NCBI GenBank assembly: GCA_023512835.1
Contig: CM042091.1
Location: 44,792,284-44,856,283, forward strand
Direction of reading: 5' to 3'
Length of the DNA: 64,000 nt
Source of the DNA: Taxillus chinensis
Lineage: Eukaryota; Streptophyta; Magnoliopsida; Santalales; Loranthaceae
The position numbers and the translations under genes are program-made. The number at the start of each line of letters is the position of its first letter. Position 1 is the stretch's first letter. This document shows positions 22,672 to 34,091 of the stretch, one piece after another. The notes under the pieces were generated by a model, which was not told the origin of the DNA, did not search any database, and worked only from the letters and a program-made list of their open reading frames with translations.

Positions 22672-22880
22672 GAACCGGCCCGTATCCTGAAGACTCGCCG
22701 AGCACTCTCGTGAGTAGCGTGATCCCAAGGTGGGAGCTCACAGAGGTGAGTCGACCGATAGTGTCTTGCACGTCTCGCGTCCATAGAGTTGGAGTATCCT
22801 AGAGTGTGATACAGAGTTGGTCCCACATGGTGGTAGCTCAAATCCATAGGTGTGTCCTATGATGTGGTTCGATGTGTGAC

Positions 22881-22892
22881 AAAGGGGGAGAT
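22881..22892 (+). promoter_or_regulatory. Polypurine tract
   Basis: AAAGGGGGAGAT directly before the right outer LTR; it would prime plus-strand DNA synthesis. Confidence 0.85.
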
Positions 22893-23216
22893 TGTTGGGA
22901 AGTATTGTCCCACATGGAAAGATTTGGGGAAGGCTAAGGGGTTTATAAGGTGGAGCAAGCCTAGAAATGTCACAACGCGTTTTAAAGCCGTGCGGGCCGA
23001 TGTGGCGAGCCCAAAGCGGACAATATTGTGACATGCGGGTGGGCTTGGACCTTGGCCCGATCCTAACAGCTTGTCACCAACCCCTTGGCCCTTTGGGTGC
23101 AGGCGTAAGGAAGCCATGTGTTCGGTTCCAATTCTATGGAATTGGGGACTTGACGCCGATCGTTTGACCCTTTAAGTGCGAGCATGGGGAGTCACTGACT
23201 GGTTTTTTCGGGTTGG

Positions 23217-23687
23217 AGATATGGGGCGTGACTGGACCGCTTTAGAATGTTAAACATATCTTGGGACAAAAGAATGTAAAAAGAAACTCAATAGGACAAA
23301 ATGGGTGAAAAGGCACTCTTTTATACACAACATCTCGTTTGGGTGCTTCCAAAATCAAGAAATTGATCCAATCTCCTCAAATCCCCAAAATATATCTCCA
23401 AACTCACTCGAGCAAGGTAGACTCGCATCATGATAGATCTAAACGCATTCTAATGAAAATCCTAGATCAACATGTATATATAAATTACATTATACATACA
23501 CCCATAACAAATCTCCTCTAATAAACCTCAAAAAGGCATAAATAAGTTGGAATATGAATCCCTACCTCGATTTCGTGTTGGGTGAAAACCAGATCGTGTT
23601 CTGCTTCTTCCTCCTTGCACTTCAGCGACACACTCCCCCAATCTATGTGTGTGTGATGATGATGATGATGATGATGGTGATGGTGGC
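23217..23687. other. Repeat-derived sequence flanking C2 (B-like)
   Basis: This segment and 26941-27297 were one sequence before C2 inserted. AATCCCTACCTCGATTTCG near 23564 resembles the B family near 18390, so this is probably another B-type fragment with a (GAT)n/(ATG)n tract at 23656-23676. No gene. Confidence 0.45.
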
Positions 23688-26600
23688 TGTCATCACTGGA
23701 TTTCGTCTAGGGGGAAGCTGCTTTTGGGGATGCGATTAACCCACCCTTCACCCGAATGGTGATGAAAAAGAACAAAGTCGCCACCAACTGTTTTTGAGGT
23801 GCCGTTGGTCACCTAAAAAAAATTATCTACGTTGCTAGAGCTAGGTTCGGGAGTTTGTTACGTGTGGGGAAGAATTAGCACCCCCACAACGCCCTTTCGG
23901 TACCTATCTTATGAATTTGAAGGTTTCTAATTTATTTTAACTATTGGTTTAAATTTAACTAGTTTAAAAGTAATGTTAAATCTGACTTTTTATATTTTCT
24001 AAATTTAAAGTTGAAAGTTAAATTTAAATTGTTTAAGAATATAAAGGAAACCCTAAGAGTTGAGCTAATTTATTTCTAAATCATGTGCTAAAGTTAAAAG
24101 CTTAAGTCTAAGTTAAAGAATCCTATGATTTGAATCACTTCTAAGTTATCTATTAATGTTACAAATTAAGATCAAATTACTTCCTAAGAGCAAAACTGAG
24201 TAAGCCAAAAAAATTCAAGTAAAAAAATATTGTTATTTTGTTTTTGTTTTATTTTTTTTGTTTTTTTTTGTTTTATTATTTTTATTGAAAACACTTTATT
24301 TGTTTATTCGTTTAGAAAATACTTTTTTTTAATGTAAAAAAAGTTTTTGTTTTGTTTTTTTTAGAAAGATTTTTTTTGACAATTTAAAAAAAAGAATTTT
24401 ATTTGTTTCATTTTGTTTGGTTTGCCTTGGTTTTGAAAAATATATTTATTTTGATTTTGGTTAAAAACATTTGCTTTACCTTGAAAAAAAGAACATTAAA
24501 GAAAACACCTTTTTTAGCAATAATCTCAAGCAAGCAAAATAAAAGTGCACGTGTGATTATTGACATCCACAAAAAATAAAAACAAAGCTCTCTCTTTTTC
24601 ACTCTTTTTTTTTTCACACTTTTTGTTGTTTTTTATCTCTTTTTTTCTTTTTTTTTTTTTTTTTGCTCGATTTACAAATTACAATTGCACCAGGATGAAA
24701 GGAACCCATTGTTACAATCTTATGGCCATACTAACATAAACCTAAGGCCAACATTAAAAAAGATAAACAAAACAAATAAAAAAAACCATAATAATAAATC
24801 AAAAGCACAGCACAACCAACAATCAAAAGGAAACCATAGAGTAAATATGCAGGCACATGGGTAGACAATGATACCAACAGTGGACTTATACAGCACAAAT
24901 ACTCGGAAGACACGGAAGAGCACAACATGATATACAGAAAACCCTTTAGACCAACAAGGGAACAATCGGTGAGGACAAGCATACACATATAGGCAGACAG
25001 AGAAGAAACTCAAATGCAGACATAAAGCATGTAACATATGGACAAAACCAAACAATTAAAATGTGAGTTTATGATTTATTGAATATTTGGGCAAATAGAT
25101 TTGCACGGCAATTAGTAAGGACCACCCAACAGCATCCTAAAAGCATGTATATATCAACAAATTAAAATAGAACCCGCATAAAAAAATGGATGCAGCAAAG
25201 CCTGCTAGCAAATGGTGAGGGAGGGGCCAACGAAACACTCATATTCTTTCTGCAAGGAGGCCAACCCCATCCCTGGGCCAGCTGTGGCCAAGGATGTAAC
25301 CCGTCTAAAAAAGGAGGGAGAATGATTCCGGATCAGGATTGAACAATACCCACGATAAACATAACAAATCACGAGTAAACATGCCAATGAATAACAAAAT
25401 AAAATAAGCATTAACTAGAAACAAATGCACAACAGGTCCTAAATAGACCCAACATGTAGTCGATGGATAAATATGCAGTCAGTGAATCAGAAATCCAATA
25501 TGCAGTCGGTGAACAAAACATGAAACGATTACCCATTAGCCACCCATGACCATCAACTCGCGATCCCCAACAGCCAAACAAAAACAAAACAGAACAAGAT
25601 GGAAACAAATAGTACATGAACTAAAATAAATTTCCCCAAACGTTGTTTCCTTTCTCGGCTCCATGACTTAGGCACCTTTTTTTTGTTCTTGAACACTGGT
25701 CGGGCGCCGTGAGCCCTTATGGAGGCCTTTCTGTCCGTGCCTCCATCTGTCCTCCGAGCTTTGGGGGAAGAAGGAAAGGAGGAGGGCTTGAAGATCGTGG
25801 TTTGAGAACGGACAGAGATGGTGGACTGGCAACAAGCGGCGGCTCAGGGCAGGGGTGGAACAAAGGCGACGGCCGGCAGTTGCAATTTCTGGCCGGGGGA
25901 ACTCTCTAGAGGGATTTAAGGGAGGAGATGGAGATTGAAGAGTGAATTTTTGATTTTATTTTTTTTGATCGTGAAGAGAGCCCCCCGAAATAGTTTGATG
26001 TGTGATTGTATATATAGATGAAGGGTTAGGGTTGAGGTTTGATGGAGGCGGCGAGGAGAGAGAGAGAAAAGGAGGTAGGAGCATGGCCGAGAGGGGTAGG
26101 CATGATGCTGTCCGGCGTCGATGAGGAAGACGACGCAGGGGAGAGAGAAGGGAAGACGACGCGCTAGAGAGGAGAGGCGTGAGAATATTATGCTTTTTTT
26201 GTTTTTTTTTGTTTTTATTATTTTTGCTTTTGCTTTTTTTGTTTTTTTATTTCACCAATAAAATAATGACACATGGACAAGACATGGAGGGAAAAGAGAG
26301 GGTGACGGCTAGGGTTTTTAACTTTTTCAACTGGATAGCAGTTAAATGGCGTTTTTAGGTTTTTGGGATCGGAAAGATAATGTGGGTTTCAAAAAAATTT
26401 TAAGAAAATTATTTTTGAACTCGGGGTGTCGTGACGAACGACCCGTGTCTTTTTTATTTTGAAATGATTTTATTTTTGTGACAAGCCTGTACTGCGTGTC
26501 CTGAAGCTGCTTTATTACTGAATTTTTTTTCTCAAAAATAAGCTTTGTAGGCGAATATATGTAATATATACGTCAAAATTTTCAGAATGAAGAGAGGGTT

Positions 26601-26940
26601 AAGAAAACGAGGTTCGTGACCTAATTCGGAGTGCCGTTTTGAATATTGGCCGCTAGTTGACCACCATTAGCGGTTCAAATACGGCTTTGACCATAACTTC
26701 TTCGTTTGACCTCGAATTTGAGCACAGTCGAAGGCGTTGATCCTCAAATTTGATTTTTTATCGCCCGGAACTGACTATTTGGCATTTGAAAGTCTTTTCA
26801 AAGAAGTCGTTGCAATTGCCCCATTCGAATTGAAGGTCATGTCTCTTTATTTATCTGTACAAAGTGATTAACAAATAGAAACAAAGTTTAAAGTGAAAAC
26901 TAAATGTGTATGTCCAACCCGGACAAAATAGGGTCTAACA
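23688..26940 (-). mobile_element. LTR-like element C2, TSD GTGGC
   Basis: It starts TGTCATCACTGG and ends AGGGTCTAACA with the exact duplication GTGGC (23683-23687 and 26941-26945). Both ends match C1 over roughly 100-250 bp, including GTCGCCACCAACTG, the CAACGCCCTTTCGGTACC stretch and AACCCGGACAAAAT. The middle is different and longer (3,253 bp against 1,880 bp), with T-rich runs at 24200-24670. A minus-strand TATA (CTATATATA, 26009-26017) is followed by a GC-richer leader-like stretch. No gag-pol frame is seen, so it is probably a solo LTR. Confidence 0.85.
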
Positions 26941-28264
26941 GTGGCGATATGAAAAAAAGGTCCATCTAGGGTTAACACTGCTCTCCTATTTATAAACCAT
27001 AAACTAGCCCTGACTTGGAAAACACCACGTGTGTTCATTGCGAGTGGACTATCTAATAAATAAAGCTTTGAAAAACTAATTCATATAACTCACACGACTT
27101 ACTCAACTAACACAATACCCTAATCACATAACCCATACCGCTTACACAACTTACACCACTCACCAAGCCCTTGGAAATCCCAAAGCACATAACTTAGGGA
27201 CTTTGACCATTAGACGAGGGTTGCAAAGATCGAATAGGAACTTCGCTCCTCTTATTGGGACTTCAGCCATCGGATAATATCCGATACGCATGCATATCTT
27301 GTTGTAACGCCCCCAAATCTGGACTTTCAGACCAGGTGTGTTAGACAAATAAGATATTATAATTATATGAATAGTAATCTATTGCTTAACATAAATTCGA
27401 TGGTTTATTTGTTACATCAAGACTTATCACAAGATCTCTAAGGTTTAGCGTTTAGAGACTAGGTGTTGATAATCCATTATAGTTTACATGACATATAAAT
27501 ACTACATGCATAATCTTCTTATGATTTTATTCCAAGCATTCTGGACACCATTATCCTAGCATCCTTGCTTTCTCCTAGTTCCCTGGGGTTAGAAGAAAAC
27601 ATGAAGGAAATGAGCTCAAATAGCCCAGTAAGGTTAAAAGTAACGAATAATATATGGAGAATAATCAACTCATAAAAGAATAAGAATATCTACTCATCTA
27701 GGTTCACCACCTAGATGTCATGCATAACTTGTTATCAACTGGATTGACACTCTCCAGTGATGTTCTTTACCCAATGCATTGAAGGTCTTTCTGGAATCAC
27801 CCATAAACATATTGCCAAACATAAAACATATCTTTACAAATTTTCAAACAATCACATAAATGGTAAATTTCAATGTAAAGGAAGGTCTTGCAATAATAGC
27901 CCCGATAAGTAAAAGGGCTATTCACCATTCAATAAATTAGATTACCAAGTTTCCAAGAAGTGCCAAAGAAAGTTAATTCTTCTTAAAATAACATTATGAG
28001 GAGAAATCTTGAGATAGAAATATAGAGAAGAAATAGGAAATGAATTTCCACGTCGGAGGTCGTGGTAAAGAAAGGGAGAGGGGATCCTTACAATCTTTTT
28101 GTCTTCCGCGTTTATAAACCTTGAAACAAAATTTAAAAGTTAATATTTTAGTTTTAATAATAATAGTATATTCATAAATAATATATTGAGAGACATATAT
28201 AAGTATATTATGGTGGAAAAACTTCTCATGATAATAATAATAATCTAAACGTATACATATACAT

Positions 28265-28310
28265 ATATAATATACAATATACATATATATATTGAGGGGC
28301 AAAGCCATCC

Positions 28311-28355
<45 letters not shown>

Positions 28356-28610
28356 AGACTTAGCCTTCCATGGAATAATAATAATCTCTTTATATACATA
28401 TACGTATCATATACATATATATATTGAGGAGCAAAGCCATCAATAATATATATATATGTATGAGGAAGCTTAGCCTTCCATGGAATAATAATAATCTATA
28501 TATACACATATACGTATTATTTAATAAATATACATATATATATTGAGGGGCAAGGCCATCCATAATATATATATATATATATATATGTATGAGGAGGATT
28601 AGTCTTCCAA
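28265..28610. repeat. Three-unit minisatellite with (TA)n in D1
   Basis: Units contain ATTGAGGGGCAAAGCCATCC, a TA run (the longest, about 39 bp, at 28314-28352) and AGCCTTCCATGGAATAATAA. Unit length varies because of the TA runs. D2 carries an unrelated-length minisatellite at the matching place. Confidence 0.8.
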
Positions 28611-29632
28611 GAATATGATTAATATATGCTTGAAATATTTACCTTTTAGAACTTTCAACAGGTGAGAGGAAGATTAAGAGAAGAGAAGGCTTGGAGGACT
28701 ATTGGGGTGTTAATAGAAATTTTTGGGGAGTATTTGGAGGAGAGTTTTGTGGCTTATTTGAATGGAAAGAGTGCTTGAGAAGGGAAGTGAGGCATGCTAT
28801 TTATAGGTAAGGTGGTAGGTGTAATAGTGTGAAAAATAGTGTACAAATTTGACTTTGGCATTAAATTAAATTATTTAAAATATATATAATACTTTATTTT
28901 CCTCATATTATCTCTTATTAAAAATGTGGTTATCTCCTCCTACCATTTAAAAATGTTTTAAGACTTTTAAACCTAGAAGGTTCCTTTGGCATCAAAAGTC
29001 CACATTGGTGTACTCCCTACTAATTCAATTATAAAGTTTTTAATTTTGTAGTTTTTGAAAAATGGTCAATTGTATTGCATTACTAACTCAAATATCTACA
29101 AATAAGTATCAATTTTATAATTTTTACATATGTATAACAAAAGTTATTGAATTTTAAGTCATACTAAAATATTTACCCGTTCATACTGAACCTATGTGTA
29201 GTATTTTAACTTTTGGAATTGATTGGCTTCATATTAAATTTTGAAATTTCTACATGTTTTAGTTAAGTCATAAATGAACAAATGGGCTTTGGTTTCATGT
29301 CAATTGGATCTGTATTCAAGTTATGGATTTTTGAATGGGACCTCCAGAATCTGCCTCATTCAAATTTTTGGGCCTTACCTTTGTTTTATACTTTTGTTAA
29401 AGTTAAGCCTTGTAATACTTACTTACCCATAGTAATTTGGTTTAAGAAACTAAATGACATAATATATAGCGTCTAAACTTTTTATGGCGTATAAGAAATT
29501 ATTTTATTTTTATAACGTATTTAATACTAATGCGGATAAAATAATATAATTACATAATTAATAAACAATAAAATAAGATAACATTATAGCATAAAATATT
29601 ATAAACCTAAACATAAAAATTAATTTCATATT

Positions 29633-29917
29633 CTATGGCCTTCGTAAAATTTCTTGAATTGTATTAGTATATGTGCGTAGGACGTATTGTGCTTCGGCAG
29701 TAGAGCTGCACAACCCTTCGGCTAACATTGTCGTAGTTATCGCACGAATAACCTCAAACTTCTCCCTGTGTCTTGTCGCATTATATTGCAGCCATTGGAC
29801 ACGAGCATTTAGCTCATCTACAGCAAAGCATAGCTTTGTAACTTCAAGTCTTATTGCTCGCCGATCTTCATCTCGTACACTATTCTCGGATGGCGGTACT
29901 TGAGAGCTTGATGCCAT
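29633..29917 (-). CDS. Unknown 94-aa ORF inside D1
   Basis: It starts with an ATG at 29917 and encodes a hydrophilic, helix-prone protein beginning MASSSQVPPSENSVRD, with no transmembrane segment and no motif I recognise. The upstream order is like that of the small ORF in C1: a TATA box about 70 bp away (29982-29990) and an AACGG array just beyond. The equivalent D2 region (57140-57330) has no intact frame. It could be an accessory ORF of the retroelement or chance. Confidence 0.35.
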   Translation of the reverse strand: MASSSQVPPSENSVRDEDRRAIRLEVTKLCFAVDELNARVQWLQYNATRHREKFEVIRAITTTMLAEGLCSSTAEAQYVLRTYTNTIQEILRRP

Positions 29918-29981
29918 AACCTCTTATTATTATTCTTCTTACTTCTATACACTCTTATAAATAAAATCTCATACTCATACC

Positions 29982-29990
29982 TATTTATAA
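29982..29990 (-). promoter_or_regulatory. TATA box TTATAAATA
   Basis: On the minus strand, about 65 bp upstream of the 94-aa ORF and about 20 bp from the AACGG array. Confidence 0.5.
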
Positions 29991-30010
29991 CAATTCAAAT
30001 GGATACTATT

Positions 30011-30090
30011 CATAATGGCTAGTTACTATTCCAACGGCTAGTTACTATTCTAACGGCTACTTACTATTCTAACGGCTATTTACTAGTCAC
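30011..30090 (+). promoter_or_regulatory. AACGG (MSA-like) array, 19-bp period
   Basis: AACGG occurs at 30033, 30052 and 30071, and AATGG (a decayed copy) at 30014, all 19 bp apart. The three intact units fit YCYAACGGYYA, for example TCTAACGGCTA. Here the motif is on the strand opposite to the TATA/ORF, unlike in C1. Confidence 0.6.
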
Positions 30091-30251
30091 ATGCTATTTG
30101 AATGACTATATTAGGTACTTATTTTTATTGTGATAATATCTAAAATATTCTTTCTAACTATTGTTAGTAATGGCATTATTATTATATTATTATTATTACT
30201 ATTTAAGGAAAAACTTAAATAGCTAGAAAATTTTGCGGGTCTTACACTTGT

Positions 30252-33200
30252 CATGTCCTCAAATCCTAATAATCAAAAGTAGGCACATGACTACCCTATG
30301 TCTGCACCTGACAAGTCAAGGGATTGGTAGCAAGCACCAATAGACGCTCACCACGAATGTTGTCTCAAGCTACCCTATACATTCATACCACGTGTATTTC
30401 CTATAAACTCCCAATGATAGATATGCAATAACAAATGTCCCAAATCAAACATGTCATAAACAATGATAAATGTTAGCTCATACAAGGTTCACAAACCCAT
30501 GTCCGGAAAATAAAGTATTATCAAATGTTAACCAAACGAGTCAAGTCTTTACATCAAAAGGCAGACTAGAAACACCCCCGAACTTCCTTCAGTTAATCCT
30601 GGTCAACACATGTAAGATAGTTTAACAATACAAGGGTGAGCACAATTACTCGATAGCTAAACCACATCTCCACACCAACCTAACAACCCAATCATGTATC
30701 CAACATGCTTAGTGTACATATGTGTATGTGTAGTGTCACAAGACTACCCAACCTACAAATATCAAGTATCAGTTTAGTATACACAGTTTACAAGAGTAAT
30801 CAGATATAAATCCAATTATCACGACCTTTGGCACCCCAGGGCCATGGTTTGATAGTGGATGATAATAACTAGTTTCAACTAGTGTTACTTGTAGGCATTG
30901 TTTGCCTTTGAATGCTGTGGTATCCAGAACTAGCGGCCAAGGCCTATGATTCCCAAATCCTATAGCCAAACATGGAATCTAGCCTTAGCTAGTGTTTTCA
31001 GTGGCACTAGATACCAAGATAAAACAATAAACCACAATAGACAACAAATATAATTCAATTAAATTTAGAGTTACAATTGCAGTTCAAGCAAGTTTCACCT
31101 AACAGTTCCTACCAAGATAATATATATCATTAAAGGTGGCTTAAAACTTACAAAATCAATCTAGGAAAACCTTTTAATGGTCCCACAAACAATAAAGAAA
31201 TAGAGAAAAATTTATAACATTATCAAATACACAAAATGGGCAAAATATGCCTAGTCGGCCGTGGCAGGCCCTAGATTGGCCGCTACTAGTCCTCACCTCA
31301 ATTGTCGACCATAGCTGAAATACGCTGGACTAGAAACATGAAAATTTGCTCTTTGTAGGTTGTGGCCACCGACCTACTTTACTTTACCTGCCCCTTATGT
31401 CGGCCATCACGGAAAGCGGTTTGGCCGCAGCTAGCCAATGACTGTTTTCTAATTTTTGTGTTTGCAGTCTGCCTCTTAAATGCAACGCAACCCTATGGCT
31501 TCTGACTCTCAAGATTCAACTTTACTCTCTAAAACAACCCTCTAAACCTTAGACAAACATATTATACTTGTTTTCTAAGTAAGAACAATCATACATGAAA
31601 TATACATAGTTTTATCTAGATATTATTTTTCCTATAACCTATCTTAGTTTCATGCATTAGGTGTTGATTTCTAATTCCAATTAACAAAGAGAAGATGAGG
31701 AGAGATAGTTAGAACCACCTACCTTCTACCTTCTGAATAAATTAAACTAATAAGAACAGCTAAAAACCAACGAGGAACGACAAAGAACGCAAAGAACATT
31801 AGGAACATACACCTCCAAAAACCTATTTTCTAATTAAAAAAGAGTTGCAACCCAATAATGAAACCCTAAAACCTATTTTCTAATTAAAATTCGTCTTTCC
31901 CCTTCCAAAAACCTTTATTTTTCTTTATTTTTAATTAATTAATCCTTAATTTAATTTCTATAAATTATCAAATAGCCCCGAAAGCTTCCAAACTCTAAAT
32001 TAAGCCTAAATATAGTCAAAATAATCGTATTAACGATTACATTATCAAAATGACATCATTAATATCAAATATAGATTGTAACTTACGTTAACACACATAT
32101 GGATCCTCACATTCTTCCCACCTTAATTCTTTTTGTCCCTGAAAAGAAACAACCACAATCCAAAAAAATACACAAACGGAAATTTTATAGTATCACAACT
32201 AATGTGATTACACAATGCATATCCAATGTGCCCAACATGCAACTAGTGTACACATCAGACATTAGTGTGTCACTATGTCAACAAACAAGCCAATATTAAG
32301 GTAAGAATATGCCAAAAAATAAAATAAAATCAATAACATATGTCAAACATACCTTAAAGATAACAGGAAGGTCTTTATATATCTCTGCTACTTTCATTAT
32401 GAGAACTTACTTCGAGGACAACTTCTGAGATCTTATCTCTCATTTGATAAAGTCTCCATTAACTCTGTGATCCTCCATACATGCGAAAAACTCTGCGCAA
32501 CATCGTTACTTTGTGAGACACTCCGAGAACATTCATTACTTCGAGATTATAATGCTATATCTCAAACTTTCAAACACGGGTCCTTACACGCGAGAAAATA
32601 AATTTTTCAAATCTTTTTCACCTACCACCAATATCACTAAGGGGCTAAAACTCTAGCAACATGTTTCTTATAGTAGTTTGTTTCCATTTATTTGGGGCAA
32701 AAATGAAAAAAATCATAAAATTATCCTCACAAACAGAAGTCCTATATTTAACCTTTGCCATTAGATTTGTATATTATTTTTTTAATGTATTAGAAAACAT
32801 TGTTTACTTCATATGATTATTAAATTATAAAAATTTATTTTTCTCGCCTCTTCCCTTAATGTTTTCAAAATAAATAATAAAAATACGAATAAAAATATTA
32901 TTTTAATGATATACAAAATGATTAAAAGAATATATTATGATATGTATTTACATAACAAAGCAAAAGTAGTTTAAATTCTTAAATTTAGACAACACAATGG
33001 GGGTTGCTCTTAAAAATTAAAGTTCAATAATTTTAACTTTTTTAAAGAGAGCCATGTTATACATATAACTCTAATATTACTTTTTAATTTACTTTTATTT
33101 TTATTAAAATTTTATTTTATATATTGACATAACTTTATTTAATTAAAATAATCAAATAATACATTAATATTTATAGCTAAAATTTATTGACCAATAATTC

Positions 33201-33360
33201 ACCACACAACATTAATTATTTTAATTATTTAAAAAATGAAAAAGCTCGAAGAGGACATATTATCGAATAAAAAAAATAAAAAAGTAAAAAATAAAGAAAC
33301 TAATTTTATTTTTTAAGTCTCAAAAAATAAAAATATTTTTATATTATTTTTAATTTTTAA
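30252..33360. other. Repeat-derived and AT-rich intergenic, no gene seen
   Basis: Up to about 32590 the sequence has LTR-like words (for example GGGTGAGCACAATTACTCG near 30634) but I could not fix the ends. From 32600 to 33360 it is A/T-rich and ends at the promoter of the polymerase gene. Confidence 0.5.
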
Positions 33361-33611
33361 TTTTCATACTTAAACAGCTAACACAAACGTACCCACCCCC
33401 TCTTGATTTTCACTGGAGAGGCAAGAGTACATAGCCTGTTGTTGGAGGCTTGGAGCACGTAGCCTGTTGTTGGAGTTTGTAAGGGGAGAGAATACAAAAA
33501 TTGGAGATTGGCCCAGTCGCCTTCCTCCACAGAACGTCGCTTTGTCAACCCAACACCGCCCTCCGGTCACCCCGACCGGAACCGGCGTCACCCAAAGCTG
33601 CCATCTTCACA

Positions 33612-33613
<2 letters not shown>

Positions 33614-33662
<49 letters not shown>
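33614..33662 (+). repeat. (CT)n tract upstream of the polymerase gene
   Basis: About 49 bp of CT repeat, 430 bp before the ATG at 34092, probably in the promoter or 5' leader. CT/GA tracts are common near plant transcription starts and can bind GAGA-type (BPC) factors. Confidence 0.9.
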
Positions 33663-33665
<3 letters not shown>

Positions 33666-33915
33666 CCACCTCTTCAACAACCCAACGCCACTGCCGCGCC
33701 GGTATGCTTCAATCTCGGACCATCGTGGTTCAAGCCGCCGGAGATAATCGGGACAGAAAATCTGAACCCTAAACAATAAGTTTTTTTTTTTTTTTGGCAA
33801 AAAAGGTTTTAACCCTTGTTGTGCCTCTCTCCTCTCAGCCCCAAGCAATTGGTTCTTCACCACAAAAAGCACAAACAGACGCAAAACGCTACTCCTTTTC
33901 TTCTTCCTCTGCTCA

Positions 33916-34053
33916 ATGCGTGCATGGAGTTCTCTACAGCAGCACTCTCAGCCAAGCCATAGCGTCACCCTCTTTTCGCAGACCCGGAGACCAAAACCCA
34001 AAACCCAAAATCCCAAACCTCACCGACAAAGAGTCCTTGAATCGCGGGCATAA
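33916..34053 (+). other. Upstream ORF (45 codons) in the polymerase leader
   Basis: An ATG at 33916 opens a 45-codon frame (MRAWSSLQQHSQ...) closed by a TAA at 34051-34053, 38 bp before the main ATG. A shorter overlapping frame starts at the ATG near 33924. If the leader is transcribed from the CT-rich region, this uORF could lower translation of the polymerase. I cannot prove the transcript start. Confidence 0.4.
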
Positions 34054-34091
34054 TAGGTGGTACTAGGAAGCTGGGGAGAGTAGCGGCGAAG

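Larger units (their letters stand above)
21672..23068 (+). mobile_element. Composite small LTR element (TRIM with retrozyme unit), TSD GCTTG
   Basis: Complete element with 176-bp outer LTRs (21672-21847 and 22893-23068) that start TGTTGGGAAG and end CCTAACA. The exact duplication GCTTG lies on both sides (21667-21671 and 23069-23073). The LTRs differ at 7 of 176 positions; six of these are C/G to T/A type. The order is: outer LTR, PBS1, block of 164 bp, spacer with purine tract, inner LTR of another type containing a hammerhead ribozyme, PBS2, second copy of the 164-bp block (3 differences), purine tract, outer LTR. It has no protein-coding capacity, so it depended on the enzymes of an autonomous retrotransposon. 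Confidence 0.92.
19576..23155 (+). mobile_element. LTR-like element B3 (interrupted by the TRIM), TSD CCGAT
   Basis: It starts TGTAATATTTC and ends GGGGACTTGACG, with the exact duplication CCGAT on both sides (19571-19575 and 23156-23160). It is a B-family member in plus orientation with a TATA-like CCTATAAGG near 19921. It contains a direct repeat (the GAAGCTAATTTTTATAC units near 20345 and 20452) and minisatellite units (GATGGATATGGGT, 21120-21230). The box TGAGCTTCATGCTCACCCC at about 21360 is the conserved landmark of this family. Net length without the inner element is about 2.2 kb; no protein is encoded. Confidence 0.8.
27303..30246 (-). mobile_element. LTR-like element D1, TSD CTTGT
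   Basis: It starts TGTAACGCCCCC and ends GCGGGTCTTACA with the exact duplication CTTGT (27298-27302 and 30247-30251). Length is 2,944 bp. The minus-strand TATA CTATAAATAG lies at 28797-28806. The segment around TTGACACTCTCCAGTGATG (27745) is nearly identical in D2 (55615). It contains a minisatellite, a small ORF and an AACGG array, listed separately. No gag-pol, so it is probably a solo LTR. Confidence 0.87.

Noticed and set aside
24200..24670. Possible gene in the T-rich stretch of C2
   Set aside because: Long T and A runs only. The minus-strand frames are low complexity.
28265..28610. Regularly spaced repeats as a CRISPR-like array
   Set aside because: Plant nuclear context, variable TA spacers and location in an LTR; it is a minisatellite.
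33467..33884. Several open frames over the CT repeat before POLI
   Set aside because: They are open only because of the CT repeat and fall in the promoter/leader of a real gene.
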